Source: Plasmodium malariae (Eukaryota > Apicomplexa > Aconoidasida > Haemosporida > Plasmodiidae). Taken from it: a DNA stretch of 64,000 nt. Shown here piece after piece: positions 53,392 to 64,000 of the stretch. How positions within the stretch are numbered: the stretch's first letter is position 1; the number at the start of each line of letters is the position of its first letter. Under the pieces are notes generated by a model that was not told the DNA's origin, made no database searches, and saw only the letters and a list, made by a program, of their open reading frames with translations. The DNA lies in the NCBI RefSeq assembly GCF_900090045.1, contig NC_041782.1:62001-126000 (forward strand), read 5' to 3'. The translations under genes were made by a program, and so were the position numbers.

Positions 53392-54363
53392 TTACCTTCT
53401 TCTGAACTTAATTTTATTATATTTTTTAACTTTTTTATGGTAATAAACAATTCCTAATATAATTGCAATGCCTAATATAAAAAAAGGTAGGATATATACT
53501 AGACTACCAAAAAAATTTATATTAACACCATATCTGTTATCTCCTTTAGAGATTTCAACAAGTATGTAAAATATTTTCCCTGATGTAGTATCAGGAAATC
53601 CATTCTTAATGGAATTCACAAGCTGTATCCCCTGTAATTTAAGGCTTTCATAAAATACATTATTATATAGCACTTTTACAAGTCCATTACACGTAAAATA
53701 TTCTACTATAAATGCTACGGATAACAATAATAACAATATCACAGGAAAAGAGAGCCTTAATGAGTATTTTTTACGTATTATTTTTTTGTAAAGCCTGTCA
53801 GTAATTGTCTTTTTTTTTTTAAGAAAATCTATATAATCAAGTTCTTTGAATATTTTTTTTTCTAAATAGGAGTAGTTTTTTGTTTCAAATATACAAGTGT
53901 TATTTTTCATACATTTTTATGTGCTCCTGCATCTCCTGATGAACTTCCATATGATTTTTGCTTTTTTCTTGCAGTACGTTTTTCTTTATTAGACATCCCT
54001 TTTTTATTTTTAATTACATTTGGAATCTTCTCTTTTAAACATACAATACTTGAATTTTTATTCTGCCAATATTTTGACAATAAACGATAATTACTTATAT
54101 ATAGTCTTCTATGATAATTGTAGCATTCATCTAAGAATTTTTTATGTATATTCTAAGGAAAAAAAAAAAATATTATTTAATCTTATAAATGTTACAACGC
54201 TAAAAAATCTTAATAAAAAAAAATAAAACAAAAAAAATATAAATAAGAAATATATCTCTAAATAAAAATTTCATACGATCTCATTGTAAAAATGACATAT
54301 CCAACATAAAAGGATAAACGTAGTAATTCTAATGAATAATAGAGTCTTAAATATGTGTTCCAT
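53392..54363 (-). pseudogene. fam-m-like exported protein, frameshifted in exon 2
   Basis: Exon 1 is 54277-54363 (29 codons, MEHIFKTLLFIR onward, ending WICHFYNEI). Exon 2 starts at 54152 after a 124-base phase-0 intron (GTATGA donor, TTCCTTAG acceptor). The N-terminal frame carries NYRLLSKYW (Arg at residue 52) and a Lys/Ser-rich spacer, then ends GDAGAHKNV at a TGA (53907-53909). A second frame starting at ATG 53910 carries the rest: FETKNYSYLEKKIFKELDY, LYKKIIRKKYSLR, two membrane helices and the tail YYHKKVKKYNKIKF, ending at 53392. In the gene at 17.6 kb these parts are continuous (CHKSAMKKKASIF). One base appears to be missing at about 53911-53916. A sequencing error in the nearby A/T run cannot be excluded. 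Confidence 0.8.
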
Positions 54364-54740
54364 GATATAGAACTTTATATCTGTAATATACTAAGAACAT
54401 AACATTAATATCATTTTCCTAAAATGATAGTGAACATAATTATTCTTTAATTTATTTTTTATTATTTTTTCATAAAAAAATATTAAAATTATATAAATTT
54501 ATTTTTTTTAAGACACAAGGAAAAATAAATTTAAATATAATCTACAAAATTCTTAACTTAATGTAATTAATAAAAATAATTTTAATTGAAATAGTATAAA
54601 TTGAATTCATTAATAGATAAAAAAAATATAAGAATTTTTTTTTTAATTTAGAATAATAAATAAATATTTTTTTTTTATTAATTCTTTTCAAAATAAAATA
54701 AAAAAGCACATATATGTTTTCTTATTATTTTGAAATTTTT

Positions 54741-54790
54741 AGTATATATACAATATACATAGTAGAAAATATATATAATATATAGTTTCA
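54741..54790 (-). promoter_or_regulatory. recurrent upstream motif copy, weak (gene at 53.4-54.4 kb)
   Basis: The plus strand has CAATATACATAGTAGAAAAT, then ATATAATATATAGTTTCACA, 378-427 bases upstream of the start at 54363. The position fits but the sequence match is the poorest of the set. Confidence 0.25.
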
Positions 54791-55744
54791 CATATTAATT
54801 GAAGTATTACTGATTTCAACGATGTTCTAATATTAATAATTCTATTTTTGTGAACCTTATATTTTTGAAATACTAATTATTATAACGAACTAATTTTAAT
54901 ATTATAATAATATGATAAAATAATAATATAATAATAGTAACAATAAATGAAAAAAACTATATTTTTCATAACATTCTGTTCTATAATACATGTACCACTT
55001 GAAATATTCTACGGTATATATTATATTTTAAAAATTGCATTTAAAAAATACTACGCATTTTATGAATAAATATATATTTTATAGCTAATTAAAGAATGAT
55101 CTCTCAATTTTATTATATGTAATTTAAAACTTACTGTTTTTAATTAAATATAATACATATTATTATTTCTAAATGAACAATTTTTAAAATTACGTATGTA
55201 ACTTTTTTTATTTTCTAATTAATTATATACCTTCATAAAATATATAAATGAAAATACAAAGAAATAGTATATAGTGTAATACTTGTGTAAATATATTAAA
55301 ATCAAAATAATCTTGATTGTATAATGTCTCTAATTAATTATATCATTAATAAAAAAAGATTACATTTTTTTTATCAATACATTTTTTAAAAACATTTAAA
55401 CAATTATTATAAACAAAATTAACCACTATTAAGCTCCAATAATAATACAGGTAAACAAGCTTACTCTTATTTATGGATACAATGTAGTTATACACAGAAT
55501 TAATGATACACAACATATAACTGAAACTAGAACTAAAATTACGCTAATAAATATTCACCATTCCTTAAGAGTTGCTTGAATTCAAACTCTAAAAACTAAT
55601 CTTGCATTTATGAAATATATATTGAAAGAAATTTTCTTTTTATAATTATTTAAAAAATGAGAATTATAAATATTAAACAGTTAACAATGGTGAATATATA
55701 CTATATATAATTACGTGTATCCTCAAATTAATATTATATATTTA

Positions 55745-56010
55745 TGTAATATATATATACTTACAACCACAAAAAATAGGGAAATATAAAAATAAATACC
55801 TACACATTACTAAAAAATTGTAGAAAAAACAAATTTATTTTTATTAACCCTATGATTATGAATCTTTTGCAATTGAGTAAAATATATATTTAAAAATGTT
55901 CTATTATGAAAAGGAAAAAATGAAATTTTGTTTATATTATCTATTAATTTATCTTTAATTTTAATTCATCGATTTAATATTTCATTGACATGGAACATAA
56001 AAACTATAGT
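55745..56010. repeat. duplicated 3'-flank block, copy 2
   Basis: Ordered matches to 12080-12330, ending with TTCATTGACATGGAACATAA against CCAAAGACATGAAAAATAA. It is 0.9-1.1 kb downstream of the stop of the gene at 56.9 kb. Confidence 0.5.
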
Positions 56011-56885
56011 AATATATTTTATAAAATTTTAACATAATATATATTTACGTAATTTTAGAAAAACTGAATTAATGCCACAATTAAGTATAATGATTCAAAT
56101 AATTAATTGTTTTAAATTTTCGTCTTATTGTGAATATTTAAATTTACGAAGATACTGCAGAATTAAAAATAATTGACATCTAATAAAGATATTCTTTTAT
56201 TATATATATATATACTTTCCCTTTTATATTATGCAAAAAAAGTTAAACACATGACAAATTGTTGTGTAGAACATATATATATGTTCTATAAGGCATTCCG
56301 CATAAAATATATTTTGTAAAATAAATATTAATTTTGCTTTTATTATAAAATTAAAACATTTATGTATATAAATGCAAAAAAATACTTGCAGAACATCTCA
56401 TATACTCAAGATGGAACATTAATCTTTAATTATAAACTAATAATGGTCTTATTTATATTAAGTAGCAAATAATCATTATAGAATAAAACTTTATACAAAA
56501 AAGAAAAATTTAATTTTCATCTTGATTATAAATTATACAATCTTAGTAAAATTATACTAAATATATATTACATGTTAATTTTAATACAAATACATTTATT
56601 TCTAATAATAATCTAATTAAAAATACATATGTGTGCACTTTAATCTATAATATATATTTATTCTGCAAGAGGAACTTAAAGTATAAATTAAAAAATATTA
56701 AAACATAAAAATTCACAAAACAAATAAGAACATAAATTTAACTGATAACTCTTAAATGGATTAGGCATACCTAAATTCATCAACAAAATACAATCATTCA
56801 TAGGTATGTTTATTAAGTAAATCATTACAGATAGTAGGCTTGTTACTTCATATTAAATAATTCTTTACAGAAAAAAATATATTCA

Positions 56886-57842
56886 TTAATATTCTTTTAA
56901 TTTTTCCCTGAACTTTATTTTTTCATATTTCATAACTTTTTTATAATAAAAAACAATACCTAATACAAGAAAAACAAATATTATAAATATAGGAATACAA
57001 TATTTTAGAATAGTAGAAACTCTTAATGCTTCCCTGAACATATAATTTTCTAAGCCTAATAAATTTTTTAACGCCCCATCTTCTATTCTAGGGAAATAAC
57101 CTTCATGACCACCACTAACGGTTAAAAGACCTAACGTACTTAATAAATCTTTTCCACACACAAAATAAAGGGATAAATCTATTAAAGGTACCAGAAAAAT
57201 CAATATGGAAAAAAATAAACCTAAAGAAAAACGTGGTTTACGTTTTTTAAAATTTATTTTTTTGTATGTTCTATTGCTAATTGTTTTATTCTTTTCAAGA
57301 AATTCTCTATTATCAAGTTCGTTGAATATTTTTTTTTCAAAATAGGAATATCTGTTTCCTCCAAATACAGAATATTTATTTTTCGTAGCTTCTTTATTAT
57401 TTCTAGAATTATTTAACGTATCTCTATTTGATTCCCTCTTTTTTCCTATTGTCTCTCTTTCGTTATAAATATAATCTTCTCTTATGCACATTCCACTATT
57501 TGATATTCCTTCTTTTAGTCCTACAATAATTAAATTGTTACCTTGCCTATATTTTCCCAGTAATCTATATTTTCTTGCATTTATTTTTTCAGTTAGTTTG
57601 TGGATCTCATAAAAATTTTTGTTAAACATACACTAAAAAAATAATGTAAATATATGTTATTTAAAAGAATAAATAATTTAATTAGAAAAAAGTGTATTCT
57701 TAATAGTAAAACCCTAAATTTATAAATAATACAAATATATAAAATATTATCATACCAAATCCCTCTTGAAATAGTATGTCCAAGTTAAAATAATAAACGA
57801 TGCAATTTTAACAAAAATAAGTAACCTGAATTTTCGTTCCAT
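56886..57842 (-). CDS. fam-m-like exported protein, intact
   Basis: Exon 1 is 57756-57842 and exon 2 is 56886-57632, with a 123-base phase-0 intron (GTATGA donor, TTTTTTAG acceptor). The protein is 277 residues. Exon 1 encodes MERKFRLLIFVK with a hydrophobic leader ending FKRDL. Exon 2 has YRLLGKYRQ (Arg at residue 52), a charged Asn/Lys/Arg spacer, GNRYSYFEKKIFNELD (about 121-136) and TYKKINFKK. Membrane helices are at about 165-183 and 237-258; the tail is YYKKVMKYEKIKF. The Gly-rich loop after the first helix (LLSTLGLLTVSGG, about 192-204) resembles LLGTLGLLSV in the next gene. The two probably form a subgroup within the fam-m-like set. Function is unknown; export is inferred. Confidence 0.86.
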
Positions 57843-59815
57843 GATATACAACATTAATATTGCAATATATTCATTAAAAATAATACTAATTAAAACATTA
57901 TATACATCCAACAACAAATGGTGATATGTTTATTTTTTTAATGATTATTAATTTATCTTAAAATAAATATTAAATGTATATAACATAGCGCATTTTACAT
58001 AATAGACAAAACAAAATAACTTTAAAATGAATTGTAAAATATTAATATTAATGCTATATATAAAAAATTAACATTAATTTAAATATTGCAATTTTAATTA
58101 TTTATATGTATTCAAAATTCATTAATCAATAATTTATTATATTAGTATTATTAAATAATTTCTTTTTAATACAAATTAAACTTAAAATAATAAAAAATAT
58201 ATGATTTCTCTATACATTAAAAAATTGAATTTAATTATAACATATTTTGTATAGAATAGAGATATTATTCTGTTCTAAATATTAATTGAGTAAATACTAA
58301 CGCCAACGGTGTTATCTATTTAATAATTCTAATATATGAACATACAATTTTGGAAAAAACAATTAATATTTTTAAAAAATATGTATTATTATAGAACTAT
58401 AATAATAGTAATGACAAAAACAAAAAAGATGTAGACCAACAACTGTTTGTCTTATATAAGCTATTAAACATAATTTAAATGATAACTAAACAAAAATTTA
58501 CTATTTTGGATTATAATATTATTAAAGTATTGAATTTGCAACATAGTATCTAATCTATAAAGAAATATACATTTAAAATGCAAATAACAAGTAATTTTTT
58601 CATTTTTATATCTTATTTTATAATTTTCTAATATTTAATTAAGTTTAACTTATGTTATTATTTCTAAATAATATGTTTTAAAATTTCTATGCTTAATATT
58701 TTTCTTCTTTTCTTTAATTCAAAATATTTACATTAATATATATTAATAAAAAAAGAAAAAAAATATATATATATGAAAAAGATAGAATTATTAGTAAAAT
58801 TAGTATAAATAAAAATATTTCATACATTTATTCTTATATAAAAATATTTAAAATGAAATGAGTTTACACATAAAAATAATATGTAGTTTAGAATTTTCAT
58901 ATAACATATAAGAAAGAATAAAATTATAAATTACAAAGATTTATGATTTAGTAATTTTTGTGTTGCCAATTTTTGAAATAATATATTATATTTTATATAT
59001 TCACTTATAATCATATAATGTCATGAATATATTTTAGATGTGATTTATAATATATCAGGTTAAATATATAACAACATTTTATTAAAAGCATATTTAAGAG
59101 CAAATATATATTTTTTCATGTATTACTCTTCCTTGAGTATTGGAAATATTATAATGATAATTGTAAAAATAATATATTCCCCAAATTTTATTTCAATCAT
59201 CATAAATAAAAATTTATATTATTTTTCTATATATAAAATATTATAATTCCTTGGAACGAATTAAAAAATAAAAAAGTAGAAAAATTATATATAGGTACAA
59301 AGATTTATATACTATTTTAATTCAAAAAATAGAAAACAGTACATATTTATTTTTAATTTAATGCTAATAGTATTTTTATTAAAATAAATAACTCCATAAT
59401 CATTATACTAAATTTCATAAATTATAAGAACATCTATTTATAATTAAAATAGAGGTGAAGTCATGACTTCAATAAAACTACATACGAATTATACTATTCT
59501 AAATTAATCTTAACAAACAAACATATTTTTTTTAAGAATATACATAATTACAAAAACATATATATATAAAGCCATGATATTTCATTCAAATGATGCAATA
59601 TTTTAAAATACAAATTGGAAAACACTTATATAGTGAAATTCATAGAAAAAATAATAACATATTTTTTTATTGTTACCTATAAAGTAATCAGAATAAATGA
59701 AGTCCATTTATAGTATATAAACAATTATGGGTGTGTTTATTATGTATATGACTAATGATATCATGTATATTATTTTATATTTAAGGCTCCATTACAAAAA
59801 GAGACACATTTCATA
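57843..59815. other. intergenic with 5' flank of the 56.9 kb gene
   Basis: No gene seen. It contains the upstream motif copy at 58249-58280 and the 3' flank of the next gene. Confidence 0.55.
58249..58280 (-). promoter_or_regulatory. recurrent upstream motif copy (gene at 56.9-57.8 kb)
   Basis: The plus strand has GTATAGAATAGAGATATTAT, then TCTGTTCTAAATATTA, 407-438 bases upstream of the start. It is nearly identical to the copy at 61.2 kb, and related to the TAGAATATAGA form further left. Confidence 0.5.
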
Positions 59816-60789
59816 TTATTCATAGAATGTTTCTTTGAACTTTATTTTTTGATTTTTTATGGAATTTTTATAGTAATAAACAACCGCTATTATAAGTATT
59901 ATAGCTAATATAAAGAAAGGCACGCAATAAAAGAGAATACTCACTGCTGTTTCAATTCCTACAAAATGCTTCTGACTTAGGCCAAACCATGTTGCTATAG
60001 GTCCACTTATTGTAATATCACCACCCATAATACGTAAATCAAACCTTTTTGTAACAATTACAGATAACAGCCCTAATGTACCCAATAATCCATTTTTTTG
60101 TCCCCCATATGTGAATGATAAATCTAACATGGGTATCATTAACACAAGCAAGAAAACTAATAAAAGTAAACCAAGTCGCAATTTATATTTTTTATTTTTT
60201 AATTTTCTGTAAGATTCATCATTATTTATCCTTATCTTTTTCAAAAAGCACATTTTATCAAGTGCATTTAAAAATTTTCTTTCGAAATTGGAACATGTTC
60301 TATGAAAAATGTTACTATTACATTTCATAGGTTCCTTATAACCTTTATTATTAATTATTGACGTTTTATATGAATGTTCACTTTTTTTTTTGTTCCTTTT
60401 TTCATAATTAATTGTAAAATTTTTTTCATTCGTTTTTTTAAAACAATAAGGTATCTCCTTCTCTGACCTTCCAAAACTGGAATATATTTTATTTTCATAG
60501 ATTACTAGTGATCGATAATTTCTTGTATATAACATTCTATCAAAATTGTTTCTCTCATCCAAGGATTTGTCAAATATATTCTAAACAAACAAATTAATCA
60601 TTTGTTACATAAAAAATAAATAATCTCATTCTAAAATAAATAATTAATAAAAACAAATATTAAAAATATGAATAATAAAATTATAATAAAAAAATTTTAT
60701 AATACCATATCACTGTAAAGAAGACATAACCAAGTTAATATAAACGTAAAAATTTTAATAAAAAAGCGTAACTTAATTTTTCTTTCCAT
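59816..60789 (-). CDS. fam-m-like exported protein, divergent, intact
   Basis: Exon 1 is 60706-60789 (28 codons) and exon 2 is 59816-60580, with a 125-base phase-0 intron (GTATTA donor, TTTAG acceptor). The protein is 282 residues. Exon 1 encodes MERKIKLRFFIK with a hydrophobic leader. Exon 2 opens NIFDKSLDER and has RNYRSLVIYE, with the export-like Arg at residue 51. A long basic spacer leads to CSNFERKFLNALDKMCFLKK (about 124-143), a diverged form of the SYLEKKIFKELDY block. Membrane helices are at about 163-182 and 241-263; the tail is YYYKNSIKNQKIKF. LLGTLGLLSV between the helices links it to the gene at 56.9 kb, 2 kb downstream on the same strand. Function unknown. Confidence 0.84.
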
Positions 60790-62920
60790 GTTATAGTTCC
60801 TTAATACTGCAATACATACAATATACTACAAAAATAAAAAATAATATAATACTTCAGCAATAATAAAAGTTACTGAGCTTATTTTTTTAATTTTCCTTTT
60901 GTTATTTCTTTATAAAAACATAAAAAAATATATAAAATTATGGTACATTTTTACTTTATACACAAAAAAAAAAGAAAAGAAATTACATTTAGAAAGCCAT
61001 TATAAAATTTTAACAGTAAAATTATTTATAAATAATTAAATTTAATAATATTTATATAATTTTAATTTATTCATATGTGTTCAAAATGTATAAGTTAATT
61101 ATTTAACTTAGAAGAATTATAAAATGAATTTTTCTATAAATCAAATTCCAAAAAAAAAAACTTATGTTTTTTCTTAATATTTAAAATTATTCTTTTTATT
61201 TACCATATGTAACCTATAGAATAGAGATATTATACTGTTCTAAATATTAGAAGAATAATAATTAATTTCAATTATACTTTCCATTTAATAATTATAAATA
61301 TATACAATTATAATTATAAAAATGTGCTTATTATCGCTAAAAAATATTTTATGTTTTAAAAATATAATAGTAATAATAAAAAATAAAAAAAAAAAAAAAT
61401 TTTACAACCTGTTGTAATACATAAACAATATAATATTCTTTAGTTGATACTTTAATAATTATCTTCTGTTATACCTTATAATTTATCCAGAGAATATAAC
61501 TTACAATTTACTATTTCATATAAAATTGAATACATATTTTACAGGGAAATAAAAAATATCTTTTTTTTTTCATCATAAATTTTGAAAAATGGAATTTTTG
61601 ATTATGCTTTTTTATGCTTTTATTTCTATATAAAATGTTTTTTAACAGTCAAATACAGTTTTTTTTCTCTAAATTATAAATATATATAGAAAAAATATTA
61701 ATATGAAAAAAAGAAATAAATAATAACGAAGATTAAAATAACATTAATATATTTCATGCTAATTCATCAATTTAATTATATTTTAAATAAAATAAATTTT
61801 AAAATAAGAATAATATAAAAGTTATAATACACTCATAAATAGGAAAGAATAACTATAAAATTTACTTAAATATGTGATTTAGTAATTTTTATGTTGACAG
61901 TTTTAAAAAAATTATATTAATTATTATTTATTTTTTTTTACACTTGCATGTTAGGTACAAAATGTACAAATGTATATTAAACAATTAACATAAATAAATA
62001 GTATTCTGTTAAAAATATATTTATGAGAAAACATATGACGTGTTTAAATTATTCTGATCTTAACATACAATAACAGAACTACAAATAATTATAAACATAT
62101 TATGTGTATAAAATATTATGGTAACTAATTAACATTATAATATTTCATTTTATATCTAAAATATTAGTCTCTTATGGAAGTAATTAACAAAATAAAAAAC
62201 TAAAAAACAGTTAAATATTTAATACTATTTTTGAATTTCCAAAAAAAAATTATAAAAATTAACATAATTATATCTATGTGTTTTAAGCGATTTATAGTGT
62301 TCTTGCAACATTTTCATAAGCATTGACATAGTTACATTGGTATTTTTATGATGAGTTGATCAATTCAATTGTTTGTTTAAAGTAAATATTTCCATATAAA
62401 ATACACATTAATCCATTTTAAGAATTCATAATAATACATATATATAACTATTAAAAATATACACTATATATATAAAAAAAACTTACTAAATATTTACTTA
62501 TATAAAGAATTTATCAGTATTACAAAGATTCACTGATTCTGAATATACTTTTAGTCTTCTTTGTTTCTTAGTTATATATATATTTGTCTGAAATACGTTA
62601 TAAAATGAAATTATGATGTACAAATAATTTATTGTTCATAATATATTCAGTTTTCTGCATTGTATATAACTATACAGTGTATTAAGAATATGTATATATA
62701 TATATCAGTCTTACAATATATTTATTATTCAAATGAATATTCAATATTTTTTGAGTTAATATATTGTTGTAAATACATCATTTATATTAATATATTGTTC
62801 TTTTAACGAAAAATGTTAAATGTTTATACATATAATGTATTTCACATTTTTATCTTGAATATTTTTTTCTAAGATATGGTAAAAATATTTTTACAATCAC
62901 AATATAAAATTTGTTTGTAT
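60790..62920. other. intergenic with 5' flank of the 59.8 kb gene
   Basis: No gene seen. It contains the upstream motif copy at 61213-61248; otherwise AT-rich. Confidence 0.5.
61213..61248 (-). promoter_or_regulatory. recurrent upstream motif copy (gene at 59.8-60.8 kb)
   Basis: The plus strand has CTATAGAATAGAGATATTAT, then ACTGTTCTAAATATTAG, 424-459 bases upstream of the start at 60789. It matches the copy at 58.25 kb almost base for base over about 35 bases. Confidence 0.5.
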
Positions 62921-63158
62921 TTATTCAGTAATACATAATCCTTTTATATTTTTACTGTAAAAATGTTACCCTTCTTTGTCTATAACCTTAGACTTTAATC
63001 ATTATTATATCCTTATAATAATATATATCTTAAATAAAATAACCTGTTAATAAAATTATATAATTTATATGCGTCTTTTACATTATCATGATTTCCAGAT
63101 ATATATTTTTCTTCATATGCCCTCATTATTCTTATTAATCCAAGTAATAATTCCCCCT
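62921..63158 (-). pseudogene. orphan exon pair of an unrecognised gene
   Basis: On the minus strand, after a TATTTAG acceptor at 63159-63160, 115 bases stay open and encode GELLLGLIRIMRAYEEKY then ISGNHDNVKDAYKLYNFIN, followed by a GTTATT donor at 63042-63043. The amino-acid mix is far more protein-like than nearby chance frames. A second short exon (62921-62954), after TTTTTACAG, joins in the right phase to give SKNIKGLCITE and a stop. Upstream, an ATG-led stretch MFEQIIRFWGI with a GTATAA donor near 63263 does not match in phase. No family recognised. It may be a gene relic or the 3' end of a gene whose 5' part is lost. Confidence 0.35.
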
Positions 63159-64000
63159 CTAAATACATACATATGTTAACATGCATAAAATAAGTTATTT
63201 AAAAAGAATATTACATCCTATTTATATTATACATATAATTTATACTTGATCCCCCAAAAACGAATTATTTGTTCAAACATTTTTTTTATTTATATATATT
63301 ATTTAGTTAATAACATTTTCATATATTTTACTCATTACATAGTTTTGATAGCATTATATATTATACTAAACAAAATTCTTATTTAATGAATCATACATAT
63401 TAATATGATAATTTATTTTATTTACTTTTATATGTTACATCTATTTGCATTAAAATATTAATCTTTTTTATTATATAAGTTTCGATATATAAAAACATAA
63501 CTTTTGTAGTTAATTTTAATGAATAGTATATATATTTCCGGGAAATAGAGTATAAACAGTTCATTTCATTAAATACAAAAAACAGACTTATATATTTAAA
63601 AAAAAAAAAAAATAATAGTTTTTTTAATTTTATCAAAAATTAATAATATTAGACCAATAAAAAGGAAAAATACAAAACCATTTCATATTGTTTAAATATA
63701 AATTAGCACTTGAATTCTGTAAAAGTATATGATTTGTCCTATTATATATAAAAGTTAACGTGTATATATGTATGTTTATTCAAATTTATTTTAATACTAA
63801 AATGTATCTGTTAACAATAATATATTATTATGATAAAGTCATACATTAAAATAAGAAATGAAAAAATATCAAATATTCAAATTCACATAAAAACTAATAA
63901 CATATTATTTAATATTGTGTATCAAAAAAGCCACGAATAATTAGGTTGATTTTTAAAATATAAGAAGTTATGCATATGTTAAAATAAATAAATATACAAA
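63159..64000. other. intergenic, no gene seen
   Basis: AT-rich end of the window. The 72-codon minus frame at 63418-63636 is Phe/Ile/Tyr-rich with a poly-K start and is rejected. Confidence 0.5.

Larger units (their letters stand above)
54364..56885. other. intergenic, contains duplicated 3'-flank block
   Basis: No gene seen. Positions 55745-56010 match 12080-12330. A weak upstream motif copy lies at 54741-54790. Confidence 0.5.

Noticed and set aside
57704..57713. Telomere-like AACCCTAAA unit
   Set aside because: Single unit inside an intron of an exported-protein gene; no tandem array.

Overview
This is AT-rich eukaryotic DNA, with long A/T homopolymers and (TA)n runs everywhere. I read it as a subtelomeric segment of a human malaria parasite, most likely Plasmodium malariae or a very close relative. 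It carries two three-exon pir (VIR/KIR-like) genes, an STP1 gene relic, and many two-exon exported-protein genes of the kind called fam-l and fam-m in P. malariae. The species call rests on family recognition alone; no search was run. No tRNA, rRNA, CRISPR array, bacterial operon or virus was seen.

Layout. All eleven exported-protein genes lie on the minus strand, 3-5 kb apart except where other blocks intervene. From left to right they are two 'FDKIYY' exported proteins (1.2-2.0 kb, 5.0-5.9 kb), a divergent one with a canonical PEXEL motif (9.4-10.3 kb), a fam-l-like gene (13.2-14.1 kb), two fam-m-like genes (17.6-18.6 and 27.6-28.6 kb), and a frameshifted fam-l-like gene (32.9-33.8 kb). A different block then interrupts the array: a minus-strand pir (37.2-38.4 kb), a truncated STP1 pseudogene on the plus strand (40.6-42.3 kb) and a plus-strand pir (46.3-47.5 kb). 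The array resumes with a fam-l-like gene with a nonsense codon in exon 1 (50.1-51.0 kb), a frameshifted fam-m-like gene (53.4-54.4 kb) and two intact fam-m-like genes (56.9-57.8 and 59.8-60.8 kb). Between 18.6 and 27.6 kb there is no intact gene, but there is a decayed relic of an exported-protein gene (about 21 kb) and a compositionally distinct island (23.6-25.3 kb) with exon-like fragments. A possible orphan exon pair sits near 63 kb.

Each exported-protein gene has the same build. Exon 1 is 28-29 codons and encodes a Met-Glu start and a hydrophobic signal segment. A phase-0 intron of 119-135 bases follows. Exon 2 carries an R-x-L export-like motif at residues 48-52, a charged spacer and two C-terminal membrane helices. 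An AT-rich motif containing TAGAATA recurs about 380-460 bases upstream of nearly every start codon; this is the best candidate here for an undescribed regulatory element.

The genes are inferred to encode proteins exported to, or shown on, the infected red cell. The load of pseudogenes (three of eleven exported genes broken, one with a lost start codon, one ghost and a dead STP1) fits rapid birth-and-death evolution near a chromosome end.
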